Of a stretch of 64,000 bases of DNA, positions 61,601-64,000 are shown in pieces. Made by a program: the position numbers and the translations under genes. Source of the DNA: Prunella strophiata (Eukaryota; Chordata; Aves; Passeriformes; Prunellidae); contig JAZBQD010000015.1 in the NCBI GenBank assembly GCA_036583965.1, positions 64,510,330 through 64,574,329 on the forward strand. The letters are read 5' to 3'. The notes under the pieces are model-generated. The model did not search any database. It saw only the letters and a list, made by a program, of their open reading frames with translations, and was not told the DNA's origin. Position 1 is the stretch's first letter; the number at the start of each line of letters is the position of its first letter.

Positions 61601-64000
61601 TCTTTCTGCTGCTGTGGGCAGGTGATTTGGCTACAGGAAAGAGCTTTGTAAGGCAGAGCAGCATTATATGCAGAACCCTGGTTTTGTGCTTATTTATACC
61701 TGTGTAATGTGTGTGATGTGCCTAAGAGGCTGGTAATGTGAAGGGGAAAAAAACTCCAGGAAATTCAAATCTGTAGGTGGTAGGCTACTGAGAAAGAAAA
61801 CTCTTTGGTCTTTACATATGCAATTCTATTTCTGAGAGCAGAAATAGGAGCAGACTGAGATGAGAGGCCCTAAAATAATTTTGAAAACCCAGAGGGCTTC
61901 TATAGTGCTATGTGGCTGCCATGATTTTATTTTTATTAGTTATATTTCTCTCCATTTTTCTAGCACACCTTTTAAACCCAAGTTTTATAAGAAATTCTGG
62001 TTGAGAAGTTTTTCAGCCATTTTCACATCCTTTTAACACTGAGCTCCACATTTTAGAACTTTGGACATTCTTTTATGTTCTCTTACTTCATGACATGGGG
62101 TAAGACTGATTGTATACTGTTATTGCCCAGAGAAAAGTTACACTTTATGGAGAAAAGACCTACTGCCATTCATCACTGTTTTCTATGATCTTCAAGTCTT
62201 TTTCCTGCTTGTTTGGTATCCAAAATATTGTTTTCTCATTTCATAGACTGCACTGGTTTTACCTGCCTGCTTTAACTCCTTTGCTCCTCTTCGCTGATAT
62301 CGCTATCAGACACTTCACAACATATTTTCTAGTTAAAGAAAACTTTGAGCTCACCTATATCCTGATATTGTCTATGTAAAATAGATTGTCAAATCAGCAT
62401 TGCTGCTTCTGAAGAGCTGCTAAAAAAACCAGCAGCCTTCAGGTTCTTGCCTGGTGCCTGCTTTGAAAAAATTTGAAAAGGATGCTTTGGACATGAGAAT
62501 TGTGTCATGGCAGCAGACGTTGAAAAACTCTCTGCATTTAATGAACTGCTAACCAAGTAATAACAAGACAAACACAGGAACAGAATTTAAGGTTCTAGCT
62601 TTTTTTGCCTCCATGGGATTCTGGGGTCATGCACCTGGCCCTGTGTCTTATGTCTGCAAAAAAACTTGTTTCTCTTGTCTACAAGAGAAATGCTGCTTGT
62701 ATTGACTGTGAAATTGTGAGATTGTGGGTGTTAAAGCCCACAGCTGTGACTTCTGCTCCCAAGAGAAAACCTGACATGGTTTCTATAAATATTAGGAGGC
62801 TTTTGGTACCTCCCTTTTAGTTTTTGAATGCTTCTGGATTGACACTACTAGTAAAGAGCACTGTAGCTTGCTATTAGGCTTAAATGAGCATTTTGCTTGA
62901 CTGCTTGGCTTGGCTCCTGAGAGGTGGCATATAGCAGCATCCTGCTCACTTTTTTCTCACTGGGTGTAGTTATGTGAGTCTATTTCAGCTCCAACTGAGA
63001 AACTCAGTATTTATTTTTTCCTGTTCCAGAAGTCTCTGAGATGTTCTCCCCTCAGTTGTACTGATCTGAAATTTGACAGCATCCTCAGGAAGAGCTTGAG
63101 GTAGCGATCCTACCAGAGGTTGTGACATGACATAAAGTTCTCCCTATCCCCCCAAAAGGCTGAATTACCACTGGGGTTTGTCTTTGTGATCCTCTTTATT
63201 GTGCTGATTTGCTTCTAACAGCAGGATAGAGAAGTTACACTGACAACAGAGAAATGAGGTTGGATAATCAGAGGCGAGGGAATGTATGAAGTAGAAAAAT
63301 ATGAAGTACATCCTGTGCATGTGTGTCTAGCATGTAGTCCCTGAGTATATTTTCCTAAGCAGTCTTTTCTACCTGATTTGGCCCATGGGTTTGAAACTTC
63401 ACATTTTTTTTCCCTGAGGAGGCCACTAACCATTGGTCAAGAGACTTAGTCCCTAAACACCTCTTTTTTCCAATTATTATTAGTTACATGGGAAAGAAGT
63501 ACTAACTGGAAAAAGAGGTCTCTTTCAGCTAGTTTATGTGATGCTTGAGTTAGCATGAACTTCCTGGTCTCTGTCTTGCATAATAAACAACTGTGGTTAA
63601 TTTTTAAATGGGGTTTTAGCTATTCTGGGGATTCCTTTTGTCTCTCCTAGGGTGTTTGGTCTTATTCTTTGTGAAACATGGAAAACAAAGCCACAAAAAC
63701 TTGTGTGTTCAAGAAAACCCATTTTCCCCAAACCTTTCCTGTTCCGCATTTGGAACAGTTACCTGTGAAGTTTTCTTATTGTAGTAATTGCACAGACTCA
63801 TAATACTATGAGGGAGTTGTACCCATTTGCAACAATTGCAATATCAATTTCAATTTTCTTCTGCCTAAGTCACTGGAATTGGTTTGCTGCCAAGCACAGT
63901 GCACTGTTCTGGTAGAATATTTTATCCCACAAATTTCTGTAATATCTAAAGCTGTTTTTCATAGTGGATAAAAAAATTGATGTGGTGTCTGGGTTTTTAT

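Larger units (their letters stand above)
47530..64000 (+). other. MOCOS: MOCOS intron 3, incomplete
   Basis: At least 16.5 kb. I looked for the next expected MOCOS peptide, around a VIFTAGSTAALKL-like segment, and did not find it, so exon 4 should lie beyond the window end. The sequence is AT-rich with T/G-rich tracts (49065-49081, 54285-54350) and one short tandem repeat. Open frames of 125-140 codons on opposite strands at 52361-52783 are within chance expectation. Confidence 0.75.

Overview
This window looks like the nuclear genome of a bird, most likely a songbird. The DNA is AT-rich and almost non-coding. It carries CR1 LINE fragments, solo-LTR-like elements, and a short SINE whose head resembles tRNA-Ile and whose tail resembles CR1. 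That SINE structure matches the TguSINE1 type I know from passerines. There are no bacterial-style genes, operons, CRISPR arrays or tRNA genes. Nearly all open frames of 60-160 codons are what chance gives in 64 kb of AT-rich DNA.

The one gene I can support is the 5' part of MOCOS (molybdenum cofactor sulfurase) on the + strand. Exon 1 (from the ATG at 17590) lies in a CpG island. A roughly 27.1 kb intron 1 follows, then exon 2 (44815-44904), a 2.56 kb intron 2, exon 3 (47463-47529), and an intron 3 that runs past the window end. The three exons have GT/AG borders and compatible phases. They encode the first 94 residues plus two bases of the next codon, up to the start of the NifS-like, PLP-dependent domain. 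Exon 4 and everything after it, including the PLP lysine and the MOSC domain, are not visible.

Layout: 1-17.3 kb is upstream DNA with an unclassified antisense coding-like relic (about 3.5-4.14 kb), a CR1 tail (7.9 kb) and a long antisense CR1 fragment (9.95-11.49 kb) with a nested SINE. About 17.4-17.9 kb is the CpG-island promoter and exon 1. Intron 1 holds three more CR1 loci, two sense-strand LTR-like promoters (22.8 and 24.4 kb), a 663-bp antisense solo LTR splitting a CR1 (39.8-40.4 kb), three T tracts of 40-45 nt, two hairpins, a 41-bp tandem duplication and a GC-rich but CpG-poor block (43.1-43.7 kb). Introns 2 and 3 are mostly featureless.

I found no convincing undescribed gene system. 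The most useful leads are the nested retroelements, the sense LTR promoters within MOCOS intron 1, the relic near 3.5-4.1 kb with its 372-bp-spaced direct repeats, and the in-frame upstream ATG of MOCOS.
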